DNA from: Actinomycetota bacterium
GTDB taxonomy: Bacteria > Actinomycetota > Acidimicrobiia > Acidimicrobiales > JAHWLA01
Length of the DNA: 10,845 nt
Assembly: GCA_019347595.1 (NCBI GenBank)
Contig: JAHWLA010000076.1
Location: 1-10,845, forward strand
Direction: 5' to 3'
The position numbers and the translations under genes were made by a program. Shown here one piece after another: positions 1 to 6,579 of the stretch. Within the stretch, counting starts at the first letter, position 1. The number at the start of each line of letters is the position of its first letter. The notes under the pieces are model-generated. The model did not search any database and was not told the DNA's origin. It worked only from the letters and a program-made list of their open reading frames with translations.

Positions 1-555
1 GCCCTCCCGGCGGCGGGCGGGTTCCGCATCTACACGGTGACGGGCTCGCTGCCGTCGCGTTCCGAGGCCGACTACCGGCTGAAGGTCACCGGCCTGGTCG
101 ACCGGCCCTTGGAGCTGACGGTCGGCGACCTGCGGGCCATGCCGCCCACCCACCTGGTCCGCGACTTCCAGTGCGTCACCGGCTGGCGGGTCCCCGACGT
201 GCCGTGGACGGGCGTGCTGCTGTCGTCGGTGTTGAAGGCCGCGGGCGTGCAGGCGGCAGGGCGGGCCATCCGCTTCCGGTCGGTCGACGGCGCCTACACC
301 GAAAGCCTGACGCTCGACCAGGCCCGGCGTGACGACGTGGTGGTGGCCTACGAGATGCTGGGCGGGCCGGTGACCCGGGCCCACGGCGGCCCGGTCCGGC
401 TCTACGTGGCCCCCATGTACGGCTACAAGTCGTGCAAGTGGCTGTCGGAGATCGAGGTCACCGACCAGGTGACACCGGGCTACTGGGAGGTGCGGGGCTA
501 CGACGTCGACGCCTGGATCGGGCGGTCGAACGGGCGCGACGATGCGCCCGTCTGA
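1..555 (+). CDS. Molybdopterin-dependent oxidoreductase, sulfite oxidase-like fold (5' end missing)
   Basis: The frame is open from base 1, so the gene starts before the window; the GTG at 37 is internal (it codes Val in GFRIYTVTGSLP). About 184 residues are visible. The segment RDFQCVTGWRVPDVPWTGV is typical of the sulfite oxidase/YedY-type molybdopterin domain, and its Cys (codon 172-174) is the expected molybdenum ligand. Further family-like pieces are YEMLGGPVTRAHGGPVRL, YVAPMYGYKSCKWLSEI and a C-terminal GYWEVRGYDVDAWIG. Established knowledge: such proteins carry a Mo-pterin cofactor and often pass electrons to a membrane cytochrome b. The next gene encodes such a cytochrome and overlaps this one by 14 bases, which supports an operon and a redox pair. 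The substrate cannot be told from the sequence, and any N-terminal export signal or membrane part lies outside the window. Confidence 0.9.
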   Translation, partial: ALPAAGGFRIYTVTGSLPSRSEADYRLKVTGLVDRPLELTVGDLRAMPPTHLVRDFQCVTGWRVPDVPWTGVLLSSVLKAAGVQAAGRAIRFRSVDGAYTESLTLDQARRDDVVVAYEMLGGPVTRAHGGPVRLYVAPMYGYKSCKWLSEIEVTDQVTPGYWEVRGYDVDAWIGRSNGRDDAPV

Positions 556-1186
556 GCCGACCAAGCCGCCCGCCCGGGTCGTCCGCTTCGACGCCACCGA
601 GCGGTGGCTGCACTGGGTCAACGCCGTGCTCGTCCTCGTGCTCATCGCCACGGCCGCCGCCCTCTACCTCGACCCCGTGTCCCGCCTGGTCGGCAGGCGC
701 ACGCTGATGCGCGACGTCCACGTCTACGCGGGCGTGTTGCTGCCCGTGCCGTATGCCGTCGCCTTCGGGTGGGCGCGGTCGGCGCGGCTGCGCGACGACG
801 CCCGCCGCCTCAACCGGTGGACGGCGGACGACGTGCGCTGGTTCCGGTCGTTGGGGCGCGACCCCTACGTCCGCCTCGGCAAGTTCCACCCCGGCCAGAA
901 GCTCAACGCCGCGGTCACCGTGGGCGCCGTCCCCGTCATGCTGGGGACGGGCGCGATCATGCGCTGGTTCTCGCCGTTCCCGCTGGAGTGGCGGACGGGC
1001 GCCACCTTCGTCCACGACTGGACGGCCGTGGTCGTGTTCGCCTTCGCAATAGGCCACATCGCCAAGGCGCTGTCGGACCGCGTGGCGCTGCGCGCCATGG
1101 TGACCGGAGCGGTGGACGTGGAGTGGGGCCGGGCCCGCCATCCCCGTTGGCACGACGAGGTGGCCGAACCGGGCGAGCAGCCGTAG
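542..1186 (+). CDS. Cytochrome b, four-helix membrane subunit (formate dehydrogenase gamma / b561-like)
   Basis: A 214-residue protein starting at ATG 542, inside the end of the preceding oxidoreductase gene, so probably translationally coupled. Four hydrophobic segments lie near residues 27-46, 58-76, 121-140 and 158-176. Histidines at the ends of helices are H24 (ERWLHW), H60 (RDVHVYAG), H158 (FVHDW) and H172 (AIGHI). The 60-158 and 158-172 spacings equal those I recall for the heme-b ligands of E. coli FdnI, so a di-heme cytochrome b is likely. H116 in GKFHPGQKLN is another conserved-looking residue of this family. Its inferred role is to carry electrons between the quinone pool and the adjacent Mo-enzyme. 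The gene stops at 1186, directly abutting the stop of the convergent XRE gene at 1187, so there is no room for a separate terminator between them. Confidence 0.9.
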   Translation: MRPSEPTKPPARVVRFDATERWLHWVNAVLVLVLIATAAALYLDPVSRLVGRRTLMRDVHVYAGVLLPVPYAVAFGWARSARLRDDARRLNRWTADDVRWFRSLGRDPYVRLGKFHPGQKLNAAVTVGAVPVMLGTGAIMRWFSPFPLEWRTGATFVHDWTAVVVFAFAIGHIAKALSDRVALRAMVTGAVDVEWGRARHPRWHDEVAEPGEQP

Positions 1187-1429
1187 CTACTCGTCCGGTT
1201 GGATCCCGGTGATGAGCGCGCCGGGATCGACGCCTAGCGCCTTGCCCAGCCGCACGATGTTTATGAGGGCGACGTTGCGCTCGCCTCGTTCCAGCGAGCC
1301 CACGTAGGTGCGATGCAGGCCCGCCTTGCGGGCCAACGCCTCTTGTGACAGCCCCAGCTCGATACGACGTGCCCTGACCCGCTGCCCGAAGACATAGGTG
1401 GGTGCGCCCGCGTGTTCGTTCATTGCCAT
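1187..1429 (-). CDS. XRE-family helix-turn-helix transcriptional regulator (small)
   Basis: An 80-residue protein that is almost entirely a Cro/C1-type HTH domain, about residues 14-72 (FGQRVRARRIELGLSQEALA, then KAGLHRTYVGSLERGERN, then LGKALGVDPGALI). The LSQEALARKAGL and TYVGSLERGERN segments match the two core helices of the family. ATG 1429 was chosen, but an in-frame ATG at 1423 is equally possible since neither has a clear Shine-Dalgarno sequence. There is no second domain for ligand sensing. It is transcribed divergently from the small secreted-protein gene at 1537, and the 107-base gap between them holds a 7-bp inverted repeat (1441-1464) that could be its operator. Its targets are unknown; control of itself and of the divergent gene is the simplest guess. 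Confidence 0.88.
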   Translation of the reverse strand: MAMNEHAGAPTYVFGQRVRARRIELGLSQEALARKAGLHRTYVGSLERGERNVALINIVRLGKALGVDPGALITGIQPDE

Positions 1430-1440
1430 GGCGACATTCG

Positions 1441-1464
1441 AGACGCAGCGTCGACTTTGCGTCT
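1441..1464. promoter_or_regulatory. Inverted repeat in the divergent XRE / secreted-protein gap
   Basis: AGACGCA (1441-1447) and TGCGTCT (1458-1464) form perfect 7-bp arms around a 10-base centre. It lies 12 bases upstream of the XRE start and about 70 bases before the divergent gene. The position suits an operator for a dimeric HTH protein, or a short RNA hairpin in the XRE leader. Binding is inferred only. Confidence 0.4.
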
Positions 1465-1536
1465 ACAGCCGATTCGTAGCACTTGGCGAGCGTAGGCGAG
1501 ACAGGCCCTAGCATCGCCAACCGGGGGGAATCGAAC

Positions 1537-1818
1537 GTGCGGACGCGACTGCGGGGGGCGGTCGTCGGCGTGGTGCTGTGCGTGGTGGCAACAGCCGCCG
1601 GCTTCGGCGCGGGGCCGGCCCGGGGGCACACCTGCTCCTCGCTCACCGACCCCACGTGCATGTCCCACGATCTGCACGACCACGTCTGCGTGGTGCGGAC
1701 AGAGGACCCGGCGGCCGTCGTGTGCGTGGACGGCGTGGTGGCCGAGCAGTACCGCCTGATGTGCCCTAGTGGGGAAGTTCCTGCAGAACCGTACGGGCCG
1801 CTGTGCACAGTGTTGTGA
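1537..1818 (+). CDS. Small secreted cysteine-containing protein, unknown function
   Basis: A 93-residue protein. GTG 1537 was chosen because GGGGGAA (1524-1530) is a good ribosome binding site 6 bases before it; the longer frame from 1483 adds 18 residues without such a site. The N-terminus is a clear signal peptide: RTRLR, then a hydrophobic run near residues 8-25 (AVVGVVLCVVATAAGFGAG), with likely cleavage near ARG|H. The mature part, about 65 residues, has six cysteines (HTC, PTC, HVC, VVC, LMC, PLC), consistent with three disulfides outside the cell. I do not recognise the family. A TANNNT -10-like TAGCAT lies at 1509-1514 without a convincing -35. The last 53 bases overlap the 3' end of the convergent sigma-factor gene. 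A spurious frame is possible, but the start signal, signal peptide and Cys pattern argue for a real gene. Confidence 0.62.
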   Translation: MRTRLRGAVVGVVLCVVATAAGFGAGPARGHTCSSLTDPTCMSHDLHDHVCVVRTEDPAAVVCVDGVVAEQYRLMCPSGEVPAEPYGPLCTVL

Positions 1819-2974
1819 AGCCCAGAAGCCCGCACGGGTGGTGGACGATGAGGTCGTCGGGGCGGCTTCCGACCACCGGCCCGTTCACCTGGGACCGGTA
1901 CTCCCACGCCATGAACGTGGTGTGGTCGTATGAGGCGACGTAGACGAAGCCGGTGACGCCCGCGTCGTTCGTCGGTATCCCCTCGTCCACGATCAGATAG
2001 GTCGTTCCGCCGGGCGGGTTCCAGGGGGGGCTCGTCGTGACCGTGAGCCCCGAGGCCAGGTCGCTCCCGATGGTGGCGAGCGGGTCGAAGGGCGCCGCGC
2101 CGGTCGCCTCCCCCGGTGACGCCGCGCTCGTTCCGGCGAGCGGGTCGAGGGTGCTCAGCGCCTGGCCGGCGTCGGCGGCCTCCCCCGCCGTCGTGGTGGC
2201 GGCGGCGTCGCCGAGCCCGCCCGACAGCACCAGCGACCCCGCCGTGAGGGCGAGCACGCCGACGAAGGCGGCGTCGAGGGCGGGGGCCAGGGCCGGCGCG
2301 CGGCGGACCACCCAGTCGCGCACGACGTGGATCTCGCCACGGGCCCACTCCAGCGACTTGCCCACGCCGACGGGCAGCGGCCAGGCCCGCTGGGCCTCGG
2401 CCACCACGCGCACACGATCGGCCAGCTCGCGGCGGCCGCGCATGAGGACGCTGCGGACGGACCCGACGGTGGTGCCCTGGGAGTCGGCGATCTCGGCGTA
2501 GGACCAGCCCGCGAACTCGCGGAGGAACAGGGGCGCCCGGTAGCCGACGCGGACCTCGCGTAGGGCGTCGCGGGCGATCGACGCCCGCAGGCGGCCCGCC
2601 ACCTGCTCCTCGACGTCGAGGTCGACGACTGCGCCGGCGGCGGCGACGGCCGCGGCCGGGAGCGCCGCCATGCGGGCGTCCCGCCCCCGCTTGCGCAGCA
2701 CGTCGGTGCAGTGGTGCGACGCGATGGTGACGAGCCAGGGCCACAGGGGGGCGTCCGGGTCGAAGCGGGCCAGCGAGGCCTGGGCCCGGACGAAGGTCTC
2801 GTGGGCGGCGTCCTCGGCGTCGGCGACCGAGCCCAGTCGGTGGCGGCAATAGGCCCGGAGGGCCGGTGCGTAGCGGCGGTAGAGGTCGGCGAAGGCCTCC
2901 TCGTCGCCGTCGCGCCAGGCCTGGAGTGTGGCCCGCTCTCGTTCGCTGTGCCGTTGTGCCGCTTCGGCAGCCAT
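1766..2974 (-). CDS. ECF-type RNA polymerase sigma factor with C-terminal membrane anchor and extracytoplasmic tail
   Basis: A 402-residue protein from ATG 2974, which has a strong GGGAGGGGG site just upstream; in-frame codons up to 3181 lack that support. Region sigma-2 spans about residues 22-98 (AFADLYRRYAPALRAYCRHR, VADAEDAAHETFVRA, PLWPWLVTIASHHCTDVLRK). Region sigma-4 spans about 130-190 (YRAPLFLREFAGWSYAEIAD, then GTTVGSVRSVLMRGRREL). ECF sigma factors usually stop near 190 residues. Here a linker leads to a hydrophobic helix at about 235-252 (AAFVGVLALTAGSLVLSGGL), an Ala/Thr/Asp-rich low-complexity stretch, and a more ordered tail with PPWNPPGGTTYLIVDEG, GFVYVASYDHTTFMAWEY and two cysteines (381, 390). 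No separate anti-sigma gene is adjacent, so the tail may tether and control the sigma domain (inference). The gene diverges from the histidine kinase gene. Confidence 0.9.
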   Translation of the reverse strand: MAAEAAQRHSERERATLQAWRDGDEEAFADLYRRYAPALRAYCRHRLGSVADAEDAAHETFVRAQASLARFDPDAPLWPWLVTIASHHCTDVLRKRGRDARMAALPAAAVAAAGAVVDLDVEEQVAGRLRASIARDALREVRVGYRAPLFLREFAGWSYAEIADSQGTTVGSVRSVLMRGRRELADRVRVVAEAQRAWPLPVGVGKSLEWARGEIHVVRDWVVRRAPALAPALDAAFVGVLALTAGSLVLSGGLGDAAATTTAGEAADAGQALSTLDPLAGTSAASPGEATGAAPFDPLATIGSDLASGLTVTTSPPWNPPGGTTYLIVDEGIPTNDAGVTGFVYVASYDHTTFMAWEYRSQVNGPVVGSRPDDLIVHHPCGLLGFTTLCTAARTVLQELPH

Positions 2975-3148
2975 GGCGCCCCCTCCCGCGTGCACAGGTT
3001 TTCGATACTCAAAGACCACAGTCCTTGTGCATCTGCCCGAAAACACGATGGCGTTGCCTGCTCGGGGGATTTTCCGAAACTTTTTCGCGACGTCTGCCGC
3101 CTTCGTACGAGTAACCGGCGCAAGGGGTCGACAGCGAGGGGCAGGTTG
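2975..3148. promoter_or_regulatory. Divergent promoter region between the sigma-factor and histidine-kinase genes
   Basis: This 174-base gap must carry promoters for both divergent genes. Its middle (about 3060-3090) is AT-richer than its surroundings and contains CGAAACTTTTTCG (3075-3087), a 5-bp inverted repeat with a 3-base centre. I could not assign -35/-10 boxes with confidence. A sigma site overlapping the kinase promoter would allow mutual control, but nothing in the sequence proves it. Confidence 0.4.
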
Positions 3149-5173
3149 GTGGCAGGCGTCGCAACGCTCGAACAGCAGCACCGGGCAGTCGGGCTGCTCA
3201 CGCGATCGGCCCGCCCCGGTGGGTCGCCCGGCTCGGCGGGCGTGGTCCAGCGGGTTGCCGGCATCGTCGCTTCGTCGCTCACCGTCGAGGAACTCTTCAC
3301 GGCGGTGGCGAAGGCAACGATCGAGGGGATACCGGCAGCCCGCTGCAACGCCTTCGTCGTCCGCGACGGCGCCTTGTCCCCGGTGGATGGCGACCTGCCG
3401 GCCCTCCCCCTCGATGCGCCGGTGGCGTTACGGCTGCTCGGGCGCGACCGGACGATCGGCGTGGCCGACCTGACGAGGTCGTCGTTGCGCTGCCTGGCGG
3501 GGCCGGAGGCGGACGCCGGGTCGCTCCTGGCGGCGCCGGTGGTGGCCGACGGTACGCCGTTGGGCGCCCTGGTGGTGGTGTGGGATGCGCCGGGCCGGGT
3601 GGTGGCGGCCCACGAGCGCGAGCTGCTGGAGACCATCGCCGCCCTCGTCGGCGTCGCCCTCCAACGGCGCGAGGCCGAGCGGCGGGCGGCTCGGGTTTCG
3701 GTGCTGGCCGCCGCGGCCGCCGCCCTGGGGCAGGCCCGCACGGCCGACGATGTCGTGGCTGCTCTCGAAGGCGCCTGCGCGGCGCTGTGGCCCGCGGCGA
3801 CGTGCCGGGTCTTGCTCGAGTCGGCGATGCCGTCGCTGTTCGCCGCCGACGAGGTGGCTGCGTCGCTGCTCGGTGGCCCTGCCGACGCTTCCGGGGTCAC
3901 CGAGCGGTTTTTCATCGGCCTGCCGGTGACGAGCGAGGCCGGGACCTTCGGCGCCGTCGTCGTCCGCAGGGGGGCGGCGACGCCGGCGCCGAGCTCGGCC
4001 GAGCTCGAGGTGGCCCGCACTGCGGCGTCGCTGGCCGCCGACGCCTTGGCCCGGGTGGAGGCCGACGAGCAGGCCCGCCTGCGGTTGCACGAGGCCGAGG
4101 TGCTGGCCCGGCTGTCGCACGTGGTCGCCTGCTCGGGCGGGCTCGCCGATGCCGTCCGGGAGCTGAACCGCACGCTGGCAGTCGACCTCGGGGTCAAGCT
4201 GCGGTCGATCTCCATCGCCAACGCCAAGCTGCGCGTGGCGGTCGGTGGGCGCATCCCCGACGCCGTGGAACTGGAGGCGGTGCGGTCGTGGCGGGCCGTG
4301 CTGGCCAAGGGCGGGTCGCTGCGGTGCCGCCCTGTGCCGGGGGGTGTGCTCGTCCCCGTGGCCCACCGCACGAAGGTGCACGGCGCCATGCGGGTGGCGG
4401 CGGGCGGGGTTGCGATCGAGGGGGCGACCGAGGCGCTCCTGCTGGCCATGGGCGCAGCGTGCGCCGAACTGGTGCACAAGGCGGGGCTGCGTGAGCAACT
4501 CGCCGACAGCGAGCGCCGGCTGGCGGTGGCCGCCGAGCGGGACCGCATCGCCCAGGACCTGCACGACTCGGTGGGGCAGCTCATCGTCGCCATGGGGATG
4601 CGGTTGGCGCAGTACGTCGCCGACGCGCCCGACAAGGTGTGGCGGTTGCGGCTGGAGGAGCTGCTCCAGATGGCGGGGCGGGGCAACCGGGAGGTCCGCC
4701 AGTCGGTGTACGCCTTGCTGTTCCTGGAGGCGCGAGGGACCGGGCTGGCGTCGTCGATCCGGGAGCTGTGCAGTCGGTTCGAGATCACCACGGGGCTGCC
4801 GGTGCGGTTCCAGCAGCGAGGGACGCCGACGGCGATGGCCTCGGTCAAGGAGGACGCGCTGTTCCGCACGGCGCACGAGGCGCTCGTCAACGCCGAGCGC
4901 CACGCCAGGGCGTCGATGCTGACCGTGCAGCTCGTCTACGGCAGCGACGGTGTCCGGGTGAGCGTGCGCGACGACGGCGTGGGTCTCCGACACCGCGACC
5001 CGTTCGGCCGCTCTGGCCACTTCGGGATCCGAGCCATGCAGCGCCGGGTGGAGGAGGCGGGCGGCGAGCTCCGCGTCACCAACGCCGAGCCCCGAGGCGT
5101 GCTGGTCGAAGCGTCGGTGTCGAGCAGGAAAGGAGCAGTTGGTGTCGCCGGTGCGCGTCGTCGTCGTCGATGA
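3149..5173 (+). CDS. Soluble sensor histidine kinase with GAF-like domains (NarL/HisKA_3 class)
   Basis: A 674-residue protein. GTG 3149 was chosen because GAGGGG (3136-3141) lies 7 bases upstream and the GAF region begins soon after; the open frame continues upstream only over antisense sigma-factor coding. N-terminal sensory part: one clear GAF-like unit at about 32-175 (SLTVEELFTAVAK, then LLAAPVVADGTPLGALVVVW), a weaker second at 183-305, and a third at 318-447. The transmitter follows: a HisKA_3 motif with the phospho-accepting H472 in ERDRIAQDLHDSVGQ, then a HATPase domain at about 560-665 with N581 in the N box (HEALVNAERHA), DDGVG (608-612) and a GHFGIRAMQRRVEEAGG glycine box. There is no membrane segment, so it is probably a cytoplasmic sensor of a small molecule, redox state or light; the ligand is unknown. 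Its gene overlaps the response regulator gene by 32 bases. Confidence 0.92.
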   Translation: MAGVATLEQQHRAVGLLTRSARPGGSPGSAGVVQRVAGIVASSLTVEELFTAVAKATIEGIPAARCNAFVVRDGALSPVDGDLPALPLDAPVALRLLGRDRTIGVADLTRSSLRCLAGPEADAGSLLAAPVVADGTPLGALVVVWDAPGRVVAAHERELLETIAALVGVALQRREAERRAARVSVLAAAAAALGQARTADDVVAALEGACAALWPAATCRVLLESAMPSLFAADEVAASLLGGPADASGVTERFFIGLPVTSEAGTFGAVVVRRGAATPAPSSAELEVARTAASLAADALARVEADEQARLRLHEAEVLARLSHVVACSGGLADAVRELNRTLAVDLGVKLRSISIANAKLRVAVGGRIPDAVELEAVRSWRAVLAKGGSLRCRPVPGGVLVPVAHRTKVHGAMRVAAGGVAIEGATEALLLAMGAACAELVHKAGLREQLADSERRLAVAAERDRIAQDLHDSVGQLIVAMGMRLAQYVADAPDKVWRLRLEELLQMAGRGNREVRQSVYALLFLEARGTGLASSIRELCSRFEITTGLPVRFQQRGTPTAMASVKEDALFRTAHEALVNAERHARASMLTVQLVYGSDGVRVSVRDDGVGLRHRDPFGRSGHFGIRAMQRRVEEAGGELRVTNAEPRGVLVEASVSSRKGAVGVAGARRRRR

Positions 5174-5777
5174 TCACGAGATCGTCCGATCGGGCGTCGC
5201 CGGCATGCTCGCCCGCGTCTCGGATTTCGACGTTGTCGGCACGGCGGCGACCGGCGAAGAAGGCTTGAACCTGATACTCGAACTACAGCCGGACGTGGCT
5301 GTCGTCGACTACTCCCTACCGAGAATGAGCGGCGTCGAGGTCTGCGAGCAGGTGGCGTTCCGAGCACCAAAGACAGGTGTAGTGGTCCTGACCGGTTTCG
5401 TGCATGACGAGGTCGTGCTGAGGTCGATCGAGGCCGGAGCGCGTGCGTACCTGTGCAAGGACGTAGAAGGGCACGACCTCAAGAAAGCCATCAGGGTGGT
5501 GGCAGAGGGGGGTTCGGTGCTCGACCCACGCATAACGAGCAGGGTCATGCAGTGGGCGCACAGACGCAACAGCGGGTATGGCGACACCTCGCTGTCGATT
5601 CGTGAAACCGAAGTGCTACGCCTCGTCGCACGAGGGGAAACGAACGCCCAGATCGCAGCGTCGCTGAACCTCAGCGAAAACACGGTGAAGACCTACTTGC
5701 GTCGCGCACTCGAGAAGCTCAGTTGCCACACCCGCTCGCAGGGAGCCGCGGTGGCGGCGCAACGAGGCCTCCTTTGA
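5142..5777 (+). CDS. NarL/FixJ-type response regulator with LuxR DNA-binding domain
   Basis: A 211-residue protein. GTG 5142 was preferred because AAAGGAG (5129-5135) lies 6 bases upstream; TTG 5139 would add one residue. Receiver domain, residues 1-125: acidic pair D10-D11 (VVVVDDHEIVRSG), phospho-acceptor D56 (PDVAVVDYSLPRMSG), T84 (VVVLTGF) and K106 (AYLCKD). LuxR-type HTH, about 150-206: SIRETEVLRLVARGETNAQI, then LNLSENTVKTYLRRALEKL. All key residues of an active regulator are present. It starts inside the kinase gene, so the two form a coupled two-component pair. Phosphorylation by the kinase should promote dimerisation and binding to DNA with two half-sites. Its targets are unknown; the repeated promoters at 6378, 7402 and 8701 are candidates. 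From about codon 35 on, the gene uses more A/T-ending codons (ATA, CTA, GTA) than the kinase. Confidence 0.93.
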   Translation: MSPVRVVVVDDHEIVRSGVAGMLARVSDFDVVGTAATGEEGLNLILELQPDVAVVDYSLPRMSGVEVCEQVAFRAPKTGVVVLTGFVHDEVVLRSIEAGARAYLCKDVEGHDLKKAIRVVAEGGSVLDPRITSRVMQWAHRRNSGYGDTSLSIRETEVLRLVARGETNAQIAASLNLSENTVKTYLRRALEKLSCHTRSQGAAVAAQRGLL

Positions 5778-6012
5778 TCGGAGTCGTGCTGGGGGCTTGC
5801 CGTGCTCTTCGTCGTCATCGACCTTTCGAGCGTGGTGCGCCGCCTCCGGAGTAGGTCGGAAGGATAGATCGCGGCGGTGACGGCGGACGTAGTGGCAATT
5901 TTGTGGCGCCGCCATCGTCGTGCAGACAGGACCCGTGCATGCAGCACCTTCGGTCTGACGGCGTCGCCGAGTGGCTTGGACGGCGTCTGCAAGCCGTGCG
6001 CCTTTACTAGAG

Positions 6013-6034
6013 TCGCCGTCGTCGACGACGGCGA
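6013..6034. repeat. 22-bp perfect palindrome
   Basis: The bases from 6013 to 6034 equal their own reverse complement; the core GCCGTCGTC/GACGACGGC is centred on TCGA at 6022-6025. There is no T-run after it, so it is not a standard terminator. It could be a protein binding site or a cruciform. It also reads as VAVVDDGE in one frame, like the start of a receiver domain, but no receiver sequence follows. Confidence 0.6.
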
Positions 6035-6126
6035 GAGCGTCGCACCGGCACCACTGTGCACCGCTGCATCCCACCACGGCGCGAGCTCCCGTCTTTCTTC
6101 GGAGTCGTCAGCAGTCACAAGATTCC

Positions 6127-6158
6127 GCGAGCCCCCACTTTCTGGGTGGGACGCTCGC
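6127..6158 (+). terminator. Hairpin, possible distal terminator
   Basis: GCGAGC (6127-6132) pairs with GCTCGC (6153-6158), and CCCAC (6134-6138) pairs with GTGGG (6146-6150), around a 7-base loop, with a small internal bulge. It lies 350 bases after the response regulator stop and 235 bases before the first repeated promoter. No U-tract follows. It could end read-through from the two-component operon, or be a structured RNA element. Confidence 0.35.
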
Positions 6159-6377
6159 TACCCGGTCATCCGAGCTGCGACGGGCAGGGCCAAGCAAGCG
6201 TCGAAACGGAGTGTCCGACCCGCCGTGTGATCGAGGCCGGCGAGAACGTTTGGGCAACAGCGTGGCTTAGACCGCCACCGATTGGTGACCGGGTTAGATA
6301 TCCTCGGGGATAACCGTTCCAGACGTTGTGGCGTCGGTGGGGTGAGTCTTGAGCATGGCGTTCTGATCCGCACACAG

Positions 6378-6453
6378 GGCTACAAGCTCGTGTTCGGGTG
6401 ACGGACATTTCACCCGAACGCCTCTCACGAATCGCAGTCCTTCGTCGTAGCGT
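6378..6453 (+). promoter_or_regulatory. Repeated promoter/operator, copy 1
   Basis: Elements in order: a degenerate first box GGCTACAAGC (6378), GGTGAC (6397-6402) 19 bases later, and TTTCACCCGAAC (6408-6419). GTTCGGGTGA (6392-6401) and TCACCCGAAC (6410-6419) form perfect 10-bp inverted arms with an 8-base centre. CGAA at 6428 and CGTCGTAGCGT (6443-6453) follow. TAGCGT (6448-6453) fits the actinobacterial TANNNT -10 pattern and lies 132 bases before the start codon. The same order and spacing recur in front of the two paralogues, which is the main support; promoter function is inferred. Confidence 0.65.
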
Positions 6454-6524
6454 GGTCCACGGTCGTACGGGGGGCACCACATGATTCCGTCGCCTTTCCC
6501 TTTCCGCCCGCGTGGGGCCCGTGC

Positions 6525-6540
6525 CGGGGGCCATTCCCCG
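6525..6540 (+). promoter_or_regulatory. Leader hairpin before the ribosome site, copy 1
   Basis: CGGGG (6525-6529) and CCCCG (6536-6540) can pair about 25 bases before the GGGGAG ribosome site (6565-6570). The paralogue leaders carry a hairpin at the corresponding place with different loop bases, suggesting a conserved leader structure that might affect translation or mRNA stability. Confidence 0.35.
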
Positions 6541-6579
6541 CGCGACGGCGGACAGCGACGAACAGGGGAGAGCAACGAC

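Larger units (their letters stand above)
5778..6377. other. Gene-poor interval after the response regulator
   Basis: About 600 bases with no gene I can support. Short frames exist on both strands (for example 5877-6230 plus), but they lack family motifs, convincing ribosome sites and the usual G/C third-position bias. The interval holds a 22-bp perfect palindrome (6013-6034) and a strong interrupted hairpin (6127-6158), listed separately. It may contain decayed coding sequence or regulatory RNA; the sequence does not decide. Confidence 0.5.

Noticed and set aside
957..2849. Long minus-strand open frame of 630 codons
   Set aside because: It is rich in Arg, Pro and Gly, has no motifs, and overlaps the cytochrome, regulator and sigma genes; it is a shadow of GC-rich coding.
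2155..4890. Minus-strand open frame of 911 codons opposite the histidine kinase
   Set aside because: It is a low-complexity Ser/Ala/Arg/Thr translation antisense to a kinase with clear motifs; a typical high-GC antisense artefact.
5877..6230. Possible remnant response regulator (RVAVVDDGESV) in the gap
   Set aside because: Only a short VVDD-like piece, produced by the palindrome; no further receiver motif or ribosome site follows.
6481..6579. N-terminal extension of paralogue 1 from ATG 6481
   Set aside because: The ATG is ACG in the aligned leader of paralogue 3, and the extension would place 33 charged residues before a normal signal peptide.
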